Assembly (NCBI GenBank): GCA_914767715.1
Contig: OU612072.1
Location: 23,930,001 to 23,994,000, forward strand
Length of the DNA stretch: 64,000 nt
Origin: Membranipora membranacea
Taxonomy: Eukaryota > Bryozoa > Gymnolaemata > Cheilostomatida > Membraniporidae
Direction: 5' to 3'
The notes under the pieces: generated by a model
Database searches by the model: none
The model's input: only the letters and a program-made list of their open reading frames with translations
Told to the model about the DNA's origin: nothing
Shown here: piece by piece, positions 36,301-47,063 of the stretch
Position numbering within the stretch: the stretch's first letter is position 1
How the letters are laid out: each line of letters opens with the position of its first letter
Translations under genes and position numbers: made by a program

Positions 36301-38456
36301 TAGCGTCTTTGTTTGCTGGAACATGATAATATTTATCATGTGGCAGCCAACAAAGACGTGATAACCATCACATCACCATAAATATGACATGAATTCACTT
36401 CCACCAATACTTTTTATCAACAGAAAATCCCAGTCGCTATTTATTGGGTATTTTGCTATGAAAGGAGATGGTTTTTACTTTGATAAGAAACAAAAGTCAT
36501 TAAAATAGAGAGTTGGCAACTCCCACATTTAATAATCATAATGAGGAACTCTTAAAATGCTAAATAAGTGGCCTAACAACAGAATAAAAACATGATAGTT
36601 ATTGAATATTCAAGGTCAGAATCAGCTCATTAGGGACTGTTTGATAATAATGTGTATACCTTGATACACATTGACCCAGACCCCACAAAAGGAGCATACA
36701 GCACCCCACCTGGTGGTACTACAAACCTCCTAAAAGTTTTGTCTCTCAAACAATTTTTGCAAAATACGCAAATACGCCCCTGACACCTAATTTTTTGATT
36801 TTTCAAGTCTTTTACATCTGGAGGACCAAGTTTCAAATCACTGTGACCAACATTTGAGGAATAATGATCTGAAGTAGAAGTGCTGGCTTAATTGGTAAGA
36901 AAACTTTTTATTCTAAAACCTTAACTCAGCAAGACGCTCAAGGTCGAGCTAACATTACCGCAATTACTGTACTAAGCCGATCATTGAGTGTGTCTGTTGT
37001 TGTTTTCTCCTCATGAAACACTTTTATTGCGTCTTGTAACTCCCTCCCTATTCAATTGAAGGATATTAACAGGGGGAGGGAGGTGTTGAGTATTTTATGA
37101 GCAGAAAACACTCAATTTCCAGCTTGAAATATAGCCAATGTCACAATTTTAGCTCTGCCATTATGTTATCCTGAAATTGGGATTCCAAAGAGCAAGGTTT
37201 TCAACCAACAAGTCAACACTTCTGTTTCAGGACATTACTTCCCTGAAAATCATCACAGAGATTTGAAACTGGAACCTAAAGCTGTAAAAAGTCATAGATA
37301 TACAATATATATGTTAGAGCACAGGGCACCCACTATAATACCCACATCATTGTAGCCTCTCCTGTATTGGTTGATATCTTAGGGATATAGTTATACTCAA
37401 GTGGCAGCAGGTGAGATTTTGTGAAATTCTGATTGATCAACAAATCCAAGACGTTTTATGTATACTTGCAATCTTATATCTTGTAGATCCATGATGATAT
37501 AATCGTCTAGTGGATTTAAGAATATTTTTGATTTACTCTTAGATCCACAAGACAAGATGATTATATCATTAGAGATCTACTGTAAGGTTTACCAAGTGCT
37601 CAGATTATCTTCGTCACTTCACCAGCCCTTCTATATTAAGATAAAAAGAACTAACGCATTAGTGGTCGGCTGCTGACTGCCACATCAAAAATTTTATTAA
37701 GACTGAAATTCCAATCGTCCGACACAAATAGATAGCGGTCTGATTTATAAACTTGTTATTGAAAACATTTAACAATTTCTCTTCCTGCTAGTAGCTTTTG
37801 CTTGGAATAATTTGAGCACAGCAGGTTAACTTACTGTCTATAGCTCGACCTCGTAGATTTCCGCTGGACTGTATCTTACTGGATAGCGAGTCTTCTACCA
37901 GGACATCAGACCAAATATTTCTTCTCTTTCTGACTTGAGTCACTGCTAGTAACGTCAGAATAATAATAACAGTTGAAATAATAATGATTTAAACATTTAG
38001 TGTTGAATCTAAATGTAAAAGAGACTAATCAAGTTTATGTCTCAAACATTTCATGACGTCAGCGGTTGTGAAATTAAATAAAGTATAGGCAAGGCACCAA
38101 GAATTCAACATATGTAGACTATTGTATGTAATGTATGAGCGAGAGAGACTAAAAACACTAAAAATAAATATGTTATTTATTGTTAACATTCAGGGAAAGT
38201 TGGTTCTTGCCACCACTTACCTCCTTGTTTGATTGTGCCTGCTGGGGTTTGTACAACTCAGTTTCATGGTCATACAGGAAGGGTGCTGCTAGGTATAGAA
38301 GAGATTTCCCAAACCGGTTGGAGCAATGAATATGGTATCCTTAGGCTTTTGTTCAAAAAAATATGAATTGATTGATTGCCTGTAACTCAACTGTTCTCGT
38401 TTTACTGATATGTTTAAGTTTGTTTGAATAATGTCACTTATTTCAGAATCATCCAT
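33367..38456 (-). pseudogene. PHAX: PHAX copy 4: exons C and D deleted
   Basis: Exons: candidate start at 38456, B 38285-38221, E 37942-37835, F 36186-35986, G 35550-35519, H 34828-34645, I 34250-34190 and J 33594-33367. Exons C and D were removed by the deletion at about 38090. Exon H has the +1 T shared with copies 2 and 3 (34705-34710). Exon J has TAA at 33451-33453 where other copies encode Ser, and elsewhere in J it keeps the open acidic tail ending DIEIGVVS. Exon E preserves NIW, as in human PHAX, while copies 1 and 3 read NIL. Copy 4 therefore carries ancestral states and its own lesions together. Confidence 0.87.
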
Positions 38457-38998
38457 CTCCCTTCATATCATTATATTACTGTTCAGATTTTCCATATCAG
38501 TGAGTGTAAAACAACAAAATAAAGGTAAAAGGACCCTATAATAATTGTCACGGTTAATCTTAAATTGTTCCTGACCCTACCAAAGCTTACGCAGTCCTAA
38601 GCTTCTACTGTCCCTTTATCTATATATCAGCAGGCAGAATATGGGCCAGCTCAGAATTGACCAATCAGGTGTCACCTGAAAAAAATAGCACTGTACAGCC
38701 ATTGTAGTAATAATAAGAATAGCTGTGACTGGAGCTTAATGAACCAATCACACAAAAGCAAGTATTTTCTGCTGCACTGCACTCAAACTAGAAGAAAGAA
38801 AATAGCAGACGGGTGTTTTGGAGATGGTTTGATGGTTTGTAGTACCTAGAAAAGATAGAGTCAGGTAAATCACATTGCATCTACCTAGATAGGAGTAGGA
38901 CTTGCTCTCCAAGATATCAAAATTTCATCATTGCTTTAGTGTCCTTTGTTTTAGGTTATTGAAGACATATGACCCATGCTTTCTTTCTCTTATCTTAG

Positions 38999-39459
38999 CC
39001 TGTCACAACCAGAGGGGTAACTGTCTACAGACAGTGCCCTGCCCCTTGTCTGTGTATTTCAATAAGAATGGGTTTGATAGGTACAGATAGGAATGAATGA
39101 TATTTGGCCATGTATTTCAGGTTACTACAGCAATGCACTGACCCTACTAGTTATACAACAATAATAAACCAACTAGTACTAGAGAGGATTCTGATAAACT
39201 TACAGAAGGTTATAGGTTGTAGTGAGCAAATGCTACAAATTTACAATCCATCAAGGCAGCCTGTGTAATCATTGCTCAACGTTAATATGTACAATAGCCC
39301 TGATTATTCACACCTATTTTTTGGAATGTTATAGGGGATTGAATTGGTTAAAAGCTGTCGTGAGGCAAGACCTAGTCAACACATACGTGAATGGAATGCT
39401 CAGTAGAAGGCATATTGCGTTCAACATTTTGAGGCTGGAGACTATACCCGCTGCAAGCC
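38999..39459 (+). other. Exon-like segments on plus strand of the insertion
   Basis: Segment 38999-39080 (acceptor CTCTTATCTTAG, donor GTACAG) joins in phase to 39121-39208 and encodes PLSVYFNKNGFDRLLQQCTD. A third segment, 39335-39459, has acceptor GTTATAG and donor GTAAGT, but its frame does not join the second cleanly. The protein is not one I recognise. It may be host exon sequence carried by the element or part of its own gene. Confidence 0.35.
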
Positions 39460-40332
39460 GTAAGTTTTTCACATCAACAACCCAAAACGATCTTAGGAAT
39501 ATCAACCCATTACTTTTGAACGGCTAATTTATGAATTGAAGCACAGAGGTCGGCTATGCAACATTTAACTTTACTTAACTTATTTTAAGTTAAAATTTAG
39601 TTTGTCTCCATAACCACAAGTTCTTATTGTGATAAAACCAATTTGTGTTTCAATGGCTTTAATCTTACTCAAACCAATATATGATGTCTCTTTTGCAGGC
39701 TGCACAACAGAATTATCCTGAGCAAGCAAGCAGTACCTCAACTCAACCTCAGGGGGAACTCTCTCGCTAGTCTCATAGGGGGAAATTCTTTGCCTCTAGA
39801 TCGTGGTGCACTTACATATGTATCAGCCAGCTTTCTACATTTCTCATTGCGCTTGATTCTCTTTCATCTGCCACTCTTTCCAATGTGAGCAGTAATTGCA
39901 ACGTAAGAGATCTTGTCATGGACTCTATACTGCACGCTGACAAGGCTCACAGTAGATTGTAACCTACCAAGTTCTGAAGCCTTTGATTTATTTCATAAGG
40001 TAGTGCAAAAGTTTTCCAGAGTGAGGTGTGTGGCATTTATAAATAGATGTAAACAATAAATAGACAGCAATAAGAAAAAAAATCCTTCTGCCAGTTTTTA
40101 GACAGAGTTTACAATAAAAGAATCAAACTGATCTTGTGGTTTCAGGAAAATCTGTATCTAATTTTTTCTAAGTCTCTTTTATGTAATTTTACTTCTGCAA
40201 TTTTATTCAAATACTATTGCTATGTAATACTTTACATTATCAGCCCAACAATGGTTAACAAAAACTCATGACTCATTTCTTTTGTCAACTTCCTTTCTCC
40301 ATTGGCTCCTCAGAGATCACCATAGTGTCTTT

Positions 40333-40515
40333 TTAAAGTTTAGTGTAGTTCCCTTTGGTTATAGTACATTCAGCCTCTTGTGTCACTGTCAGTATCCTGG
40401 CTGTATTTAGAAACTCGCTCATAGTTGGAGCATTGTTACTGCCAGTTTTGGCTCTTTGGTGACCAAAGTACTGCTCCAAGCTATCTTGACAAAGCGTTTT
40501 CTCAGTCAAAAACTC
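40333..40515 (-). pseudogene. P-element/THAP9-like transposase, C-terminal exon
   Basis: After an AG acceptor at 40515 a 60-codon frame reads EFLTEKTLCQDSLEQYFGHQ, then RAKTGSNNAPTMSEFL, and ends at TAA 40333-40335. The pattern L(S/C)QD-LE-(Y/F)FG-QR-(+)-G-NN-PT---F is the signature near the C-terminus of P-element-type transposases, including THAP9-like proteins. Known family members continue beyond this block, so the end may be truncated. The rest of the enzyme, including the THAP zinc finger and catalytic residues, was not found. It is most likely a decayed or internally deleted transposase gene. Confidence 0.6.
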
Positions 40516-40783
40516 CTAAGTGAGCGCTAAGAAGGAGTGACCTGTAGGAATATTATAATGGCGTAATGATAGCTCACACTTAATCTTGGTTATTTGAGGT
40601 GGGAGTCTATAATAAAGTAAAGATGTTGAGCTAGACTTGAATTTAGCCTAATATAGTATGTGCTAAGGATACAGCCGGCTAGGTGAGAAGAAGTATGTGC
40701 AAAATGGCATTCTATGTAGATCTTGATTTCCACAATCTTGATCAATATCACAGATTTTGCATCACATTGTAAAGTGTACTTAC

Positions 40784-41913
40784 AAGTGATTCTCCGGCTG
40801 ATTCTTGTCTGAACGCAAAGTGCGACATTTTGACCTATCTGCATCCGTGATGTCGACACCATATACTTCGTCCTCCAATTGAGTTAGCCTGTCAATAAAG
40901 TCTTCGATGAACTGTAACATCAGAGAAATACTGTGATATAAGTATTAAAGCTATGATTTAGATTTCTAATCAGGGGGATCTTTCAATTAGAGAGAGCGAT
41001 CCTTTACTAAAGCAAGTTATCACTATCACATCGCTCCAAAATTATCACTCACTTGGTCTTTCAATTAGACAAAATCGCTCTCAAATCGTTCACTCTGAAT
41101 GTATATAGTTCCATCAAGTGAGTGAGCGATCTGAAAGTGAGAGCCTAGCAGGTATCACTCACTCAGGGAGTGAGCGATCAAAATGTGATTTTGGCTGTTT
41201 CTAATTGAAAGACCCCCCCGTATAACTTTAAAGCGCTTGTTGGAGTTCTATGCCTAAGAAAAACCTGGCGTGTCGATAAAAACATTGAAATATTTGACTA
41301 GTCTGTCATATTTGTAAGAAATAATCCCTACCTTGAATCGCTAATCTGTAGGAGATTCTATGCGGCATCTTGTACTTGTTTCTTGAGTTCCATCCCTCAG
41401 ACCTGTATCTATCGGATGTTCAGTACATCGAAATCATCATTGGAAATCTGTATTATTTCTATGGTAGCCGAATATCTCACCGCATTCTCATTTGCAACAG
41501 ATCCAGAGTGCCTAGAGAGAAATAAGGAATAAAATTTATAGTCTTCTTTTCTGGTCATGTGCAGCTCTAGACTATCTTCCAACCACAGGCCATTTGTATT
41601 TGGTGCAAGTCCAGTGGTTGAATGCCCAAGTGTTCAAGGCCTAAACAACTGGAGTTGATTCAACTGTACTACAGAAAGTTGTGCTTCCAACCTCCCTGTT
41701 CCAGCAGACTGGTTGTGACGGAATTACACCGTGAGAGTCCCTCTTAATAAATCAAAAATAACTCCTCACTTTTCATCTTTCTTACTACTATGGTATTAGC
41801 ATGTACTTCTTGCCTAAATAACTTTGTCATCTGAAACAAACACCATTGCACTCACATCAACTCATCCAACTCCTTGCTCACATTGTTGTAGTTAGAATCA
41901 GATCGTCTTTATA
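40784..41913 (-). other. Phase-compatible exon chain on minus strand of the insertion
   Basis: Three segments join in frame: about 41913-41856 (ends NVSKELDELM across the splice), 41511-41481 (HSGSVANENA), and 40911-40784, which encodes FIEDFIDRLTQLEDEVYGVD and continues to NQPENH before a GTAAGT donor. The acceptors and donors are good and the phases agree, so this looks like real coding sequence. It lies upstream of the transposase-like exon and could be its 5' part, though the join to 40515 does not fit without another exon. Product unrecognised. Confidence 0.4.
40971..41220. mobile_element. 250-bp MITE nested inside the insertion
   Basis: The left end CAGGGGGATCTTTCAATTAG and the right end, whose reverse complement is CGGGGGGGTCTTTCAATTAG, form long terminal inverted repeats. 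The interior repeats GTGAGTGAGCGATC and its inverse several times. No clear target-site duplication is visible. The reverse complement of AGTGAGTGAGCGATC occurs as GATCGCTCACTC-like blocks, giving multiple alternative hairpins. Confidence 0.75.
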
Positions 41914-44030
41914 GTTAAATTTTCTATAGAAAACATACACCAGATTTGCTAAGCGAGTCATATTTTGCCATTAGTTAGTGTACAGTGCTATTTTTTCAGG
42001 TCATAATATAGTACACGCCCAGACCACGCCCCAGTTTCGAAGCTCTATTGATATATTAGCTCTGACCCTACTGAATTCTTGGCCAGAAAGTGGGCCCAGT
42101 TGTTGTAAATAATAAAAGGTCAAGGTTGTCCTGAGTGTAAACACTGGATGGATTGTCCCTCTTGACTATTTACACTAAGAGAAGCTGTCACAATATGGGA
42201 GTTATCTTCTCTCAGTAGCTTCAATCCTCAATAACTGGTTTTCCTTGATCTCTATGAATACATGCAAGTTTTATTGGGGATGATCAAAGATTCAGAGTTG
42301 TCATTGCTTACAATGCAAATTGCTCTGAACTAAGGGAAGACAATCCCACTATATCCCCAGGTTTTTGCTCAGACGGAGAAGGGGAGAGGAGTTTGATAGC
42401 TTGCGCAAGTAATATCAGGGTGGGAAAAACCCTGCCCTAATTCAATGGCAGTTTGCATATCATACAGTTGTTAAGGCGAACTGCAATTTAATCTTCCACA
42501 TAAATATCATCCTATGCCACTCTCATTGTCACACAGGAATATATTCTCCAGGGTACCATCAAATAATTTGCAGCTAAAGCTGCAGACTTTGTAAAATTCC
42601 TTTCCACATCATGGCAGGACCCATCTTAAAAACAATTCATAGTTCAATAATGCTTGCCTTTTTTAATTATTGTTACAGACAAATCCCATGACAGGAACCA
42701 TCCAGAAACGGTCAAAGTTCCATAATTTTTTGCTTTGTAATTGTTATTGCGGACAAATCACATGACATGAACCTATGAATCTATGCCACGAAAACTAAAC
42801 TCCTATAAGGTAGTCTTAATTTTAAGGTGTTGGCATTTTATTATGAAACTAACATTGAGTTTAATGTACCCAGCAGGATTAACATCCTATCAGTAGATAG
42901 GATTATTAGATGAACATAATACTTAATGGTGTTTTATTACATTTTTACATTGACCCTGGTTTGCGGAGCTTTCTATTTTTAGCATCAGCTTATTATTGCG
43001 TCCCCGCCTTCTGCAATATATGATGACCTGAACTCCAGAGCGACTGACATTATGAATGGTGAGAGAATTGAAATAATATCATACTACACAACTCATACCG
43101 AACCCAGTACAGCACAATACTGCTACCATCGCTCCTAGTAAAAGAAGAAAGAGAAAACAACTACAAGTTACCACCAACTTCAGTAATACTTGCACCAGCT
43201 GCACCTGCTTGGACAACACTTATATCATCAAAGTGAAACTACCTGCTTGCACAACAATAATATCATCATCAAAGTGACACTGCCTGCCAAAGCTGCATCA
43301 TGCATACACCATTGAGCACATCAATAAGTATAAACACCTGTGATTCCCCAACGGATGTGCTATTTGGGGGTTCCCCATTTTATTTCATGTTTTACAACAA
43401 TTTTATTTTGTATTGTTCAATTTAATCTCAACTTTCTGATTTTGATTTGGAGTTTTCTGAATTTCACTCTATCTTTTTGGCAGTTAGCAGCTTGAAGAAA
43501 TAATATCCGATTTTTATTCAGATTCGCCATTCAGATTTACCACTCCTCATTATTTGTTTTTTGCCACCAGCAAAAAAAACTTAATGGTAACTCAGCTTAT
43601 CGGACCACATTTCCTTGCATTAGATTGTACAGTAGACTTGTGTGGCTTTTAATATTCATCCCATGCAAAAAAATCCCATTAACTTCTATTTGAGTAGTGA
43701 GCACAAAAAAACCCCATTGGTTATCGATATTGACCTTCTTATCTGAGCTTGTTGAGTCATTTAGATGTGTCATGAGTGTGTCATCCTCTGATTAATAACT
43801 GTAAATTATCTGGTTTTTAAAATTTCAAACAAAACACTCGACAAATCGGGTCACATTTCCTTGTGCTTGATTGTACGAAAGGCTTGGGTAGCATTTGATC
43901 TCAGTGCTTTGTAAAAAAAGGATAATCCCCAACCCATCTTCCCCACAGAATAGTATTTTTATTGAAAGTAAACCGCATATCAAAAAATGAGAATTATGTT
44001 ATATAGATTAGTACAGGTACAAACTCACTT

Positions 44031-44093
44031 ACCGGGATACTCCCATATGCTAAGCGAGCGCTCTACCATTTGAGCTACACCCCAATTGGATAC
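44031..44093 (-). pseudogene. tRNA-Ala(AGC)-like sequence, 3' end missing
   Basis: On the minus strand GGGGTGTAGCTCAAATGGTA and GAGCGCTCGCTTAGCAT give a complete D arm and anticodon arm with AGC. The sequence departs after ATCCCGG: the T loop and 3' acceptor strand are missing. Not a functional tRNA. Confidence 0.7.
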
Positions 44094-44188
44094 CCACACA
44101 ACACAAGCTGGTTTTAAAGCTCCCGATGAGATGCAATCAATATTGTAAGTTGTGCATGAAAGATATGAATGTATTTGGTCGAGAAATA

Positions 44189-44362
44189 CAGTGGAGTTCA
44201 CTTAATTCAAACCTCAGGGGACCACAAATATTTGTTCTAATTAAGCAGAGTCTGAATTAAGTGACATTAGAATGTATTGAGATCTGGCTGAAGGGACGAA
44301 TTTCCTTGTGTGAATTAACAGGAGTTTTGAATTATAAAGTTTGAATTAACAAGCTTACATTG
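44189..44362. mobile_element. 174-bp pogo/Tigger-like MITE
   Basis: Starts CAGTGGAGTTCACTTAATTC. The right end reads, as reverse complement, CAATGTAAGCTTGTTAATTC. Both continue AAAC. It is flanked by TA at 44187-44188 and 44363-44364. CAGT-start ends with TTAATTCAAAC and a TA duplication match Tc1/mariner elements of the pogo/Tigger branch. No reading frame remains. Confidence 0.65.
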
Positions 44363-45007
44363 TAGTTGTGGATGATGACAGAAGCAAATTCAGCAATGCT
44401 TATAATTGGGGAGACAACTTGAAATGCGTTGCTGGAATAAATATATTCTCTAGGCATATGCATATTTATTTACAGTTTATGTTAGTTTATCTCAGAGCTG
44501 TGCATGTGAACTTAATCGATCAATCACAGCTTAGTATCTCTTACTCTGTTCCTGTTCTTACTCATAGATGTGTGAACTATTTCTACACCATGAATGATAA
44601 TCTTACCCATAATCCCCTGATTTAACTATTATACACGAAAAGGGCAATGGCATTTTTTTGCATGGATGAAGATCAAATACCACCATAGGTCTACTGTTCA
44701 ACGTAACACAAGGAAATGTGGTCGGATAAGCTATGTTACCGGTTTCAGTTGTTTTGCTGTCCTCATCTATACTAGATGACACAAATATCCACGACCAGAT
44801 AAACATCAAAAAAATATATTTTGAATTTATGGCTTGTTTTAGAGAAAATTAAGTGTTGGAAAACTTAAATTAAAATGAGGCGATTATCCCGATACAGGAA
44901 AATTTGATTACAATTACCCCCATATAGCACATCCTGGGCTTGGGGAAACCACAGGTGTTTACGGTAGGCTATTCCTAGTGCGATATTATGATATTCTGTT
45001 ACACAAT

Positions 45008-45080
45008 GGGGGTGTAGCTCAAGTGGTAAAGCGCTAGCTTAGCATGTGAGACGTGCCGGGAACGATACCTGGCACCTCCA
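45008..45080 (+). tRNA. tRNA-Ala (anticodon AGC), degenerate
   Basis: A full-length 73-nt tRNA shape. The acceptor GGGGGTG pairs with CACCTCC, the D arm is GCTCAAGTGGTAAAGC, the anticodon loop is TTAGCAT, and the discriminator is A. Two defects: the T loop reads AACGATA where TTCGA-type sequence (B box) is expected, and the anticodon stem has an A-G mismatch. Both weaken transcription and folding, so a recent pseudogene is more likely than an active gene. Confidence 0.6.
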
Positions 45081-45208
45081 ATACTTTTGTGGACCGAAAT
45101 TGATCGATGTCATCTGAAATCTTGAAAAGAGCTTTGAAGGTCCTGAAACATGACTTTAGTTGACTCATAGAATATCAGTGATCGAGATTTTTGCCTATTG
45201 GCTCCCAA

Positions 45209-45280
45209 AATGTAGCGGCGCAGTGGAAGCGTGCTGGGCCCATAACCCGGAGGTCGGTGGATCGAAACCACTTTCTGCTA
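45209..45280 (+). pseudogene. Initiator tRNA-Met(CAT)-like sequence
   Basis: From 45217 on, GGCGCAGTGGAAGCGTGCTG, GGCCCATAACCC, then GGTGGATCGAAACCACTTTC and TGCTA match eukaryotic initiator tRNA-Met, including the GGG/CCC anticodon stem and A54-type T loop (ATCGAAA). The 5' acceptor strand (expected AGCAGAG) is AATGTAG-like and does not pair with TTCTGCT. It is therefore a pseudogene despite a well-preserved body. Confidence 0.65.
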
Positions 45281-47013
45281 GTTATGTTTTGTTTGTCACC
45301 ATGAATTCTGCTTCCTTTAGAAGCTAAGAATAAGAAAGTAAGTCCAACACGGCTAACCACAAAGTATCTTGATGACCAACAGTTTTTGTGTAAAACAACC
45401 TGACAGAGAAAATTTGATGTAACATGATCTTGTGGTGCTGATAGACTGAACTCCCCAGAATGACACCATACTGGATATCTGACCAGTTATCACACGATAA
45501 ACATCAGATTAAATTAGATTTACCTTTTTGTGAGTCATTCAGATGTGTGTCATGAGTGTGAACCTTTATTTTTCTGTTTGTCTGTGACCTGGGTTTAAAA
45601 TTACCAACAAAAAATGAAAATCGATACTCAGCCTATCAGGTCACATTTCCTTGTACAGCAGCCCTGGATGGCTTAATCTCTGTGCTCTGTATATATCTGA
45701 TAATCTGCCAACCACCTTCAATATGGATCAAACTTTTGGTCGAAGGTGAATCGCGTATTATAAGATGAGAGTTTTTTTGCAGATAAGTACAGGTACAAAC
45801 TCACCTAGCAGGATTAACTCACAGTGACAAACTGAGAATGTCATATTCATATCCTGCAAAATAGTAACTAAAAATAACTTGTCCATTTTGGGAGAGAGCA
45901 AAGACTACTGAATCCACACAAAATCTACACATAAGAGGTTATGTGGGAGTTTGAGAATGACTGTCTGTTCAATTCTCGGTAAGACAAATTGCTTTGTAAT
46001 GCAGAAGACTTTCTACTGATAGCTAACCTTACATTAACCAGGCAACTGACTAGGAGTTGTTTTCTTTATATGAGTAGGGGGACAATTCTATGTCAGAGAA
46101 TGAAATTGATGATGCAAATTGTTAAGATTTTTCTCTATCTTCTGATCCTGAAAGAATTCCTCCATATCGACCATTTGCCGCTCCGAAAAAATTAATAAAG
46201 GAGATCGATCTAAATGGTGAATATTGAGTCATTCAGATGTGTCATGAGTGTGTCAACCTTTCTCTTTTTACTGAGAGTTATTTGGATTTTCGACTTTATA
46301 TCACCAAAAAAAAAGAAAATTGAAACTAAGCTTATCCGGTCACATTTCCTTGTGTTATCTTGTACAGCTGACACAGGTCGCGTTTAATTTTGCTCTATAT
46401 TAAATATATGATTGGTCCAGTAACAAATATATAAGAAAAATAGTAAAAAACACACCGATGACACATCAGAATGACTCAGGCCAATCCAAATCCATCCAAT
46501 ACTTTGTGGGAACTCTAGAATATATATACTGCAAAAATAGTCTAAGTTACCATTAAAAAATAAAGATATTGACAAACCAAGGATTGAGTTTTTTAGTATC
46601 TCTGATGTGCTCGATCTAAGACTTTCTTTACTAAAGCTGGAAGAGCTAAAGATACATCTTGACATTCTTTGTTTTCAATATATTGCAAAGGCCAAAGAAT
46701 ATGAGAACCATCCATGCAAAACATTTTTGGAAGCCCGAAATCACCCTTCTATAAATAGAACAGCATTTATAGACAATGATATTTTTCATAAATACACCTG
46801 ACTGCTTTGTTTTATTTATTTATTTATGCATGGTCTTTATTTGTCATTGACTTTGATCGGCAATAATAAAGTATATACATATACATATATATATATTAAT
46901 AATAAAATTTTCGTAACCCTAGCGCATCCCTAGCCCCTGGGAACTCACAGATGTTGATTTCAGGCCATTCCTAGTGGTTTAATATGGTGTTGAGCTTCAG
47001 ATGGGTATCCGAT

Positions 47014-47032
47014 GGGGGTGTAGCTCAAGTGG

Positions 47033-47063
<31 letters not shown>

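Larger units (their letters stand above)
38581..42061. mobile_element. 3.48-kb insertion in unit 4 with 10-bp target duplication
   Basis: CTGACCCTAC occurs at 38571-38580 and again at 42062-42071. In units 1-3 it occurs once, followed directly by the sequence found right of the insert. Sub-terminal inverted sequences exist (CCTGAAAAAAATAGCACTGT near 38677 and ACAGTGCTATTTTTTCAGG near 41983), but the extreme ends are not obvious inverted repeats. It contains a P-like transposase end on the minus strand and exon-like segments on both strands. A DNA transposon is the best reading; class and exact ends are uncertain. Confidence 0.7.
33336..43330. repeat. Tandem segmental duplication unit 4, interrupted
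   Basis: Starts like unit 1. Compared with unit 3 it lacks about 1.3 kb (junction near 38088-38096), has about 105 extra bases at 37560-37665, carries a 3.48-kb insertion (38581-42061), and lacks the SINE region near 42780. It ends where the spacer meets TAAACACCTGTG at about 43330. Confidence 0.88.
43331..44957. repeat. Large imperfect inverted repeat
   Basis: The left arm 43331-43650 starts TAAACACCTGTG and holds GATGTGCTATTTGGGGG and CCACATTTCCTTG. The right arm about 44690-44957 is its reverse complement (CAAGGAAATGTGG, CCCCCATATAGCACATCC, CACAGGTGTTTA). Arms are about 270-320 bp with a roughly 1-kb centre containing a tRNA-Ala fragment and a pogo-like MITE. The left arm abuts the end of PHAX unit 4, so this repeat marks the array boundary. 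Confidence 0.65.
44900..46960. repeat. tRNA-Ala-centred repeat unit, copy a
   Basis: It shares with the next copy an upstream ATTCCTAGTG, the tRNA-Ala sequence, a GACCAGTTATCACAC block, TTTGAGTCATTCAGAT-type sequence, a GGTCACATTTCCTTGTA block, a GTACAG-TACAAAC-CAC block and CAACTGACTAGGAGTTGTTT. The initiator-tRNA-like sequence occurs only in this copy. Shorter partial copies of the GAGTCATTCAGATGTGTCAT block occur near 43755 and 46228. No coding function is seen. Confidence 0.6.

Noticed and set aside
39750-39890. Plus-strand frame containing RGALTYVSAS, considered as a further transposase block
   Set aside because: It runs opposite to the P-like transposase exon, the match is short, and a stop follows quickly; not enough to call.
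44603-44809. Minus-strand frame with YPTTFPCVTL, recalling a channel-like motif
   Set aside because: The same bases recur several times in this cluster as part of a non-coding repeat with stops in the other copies.
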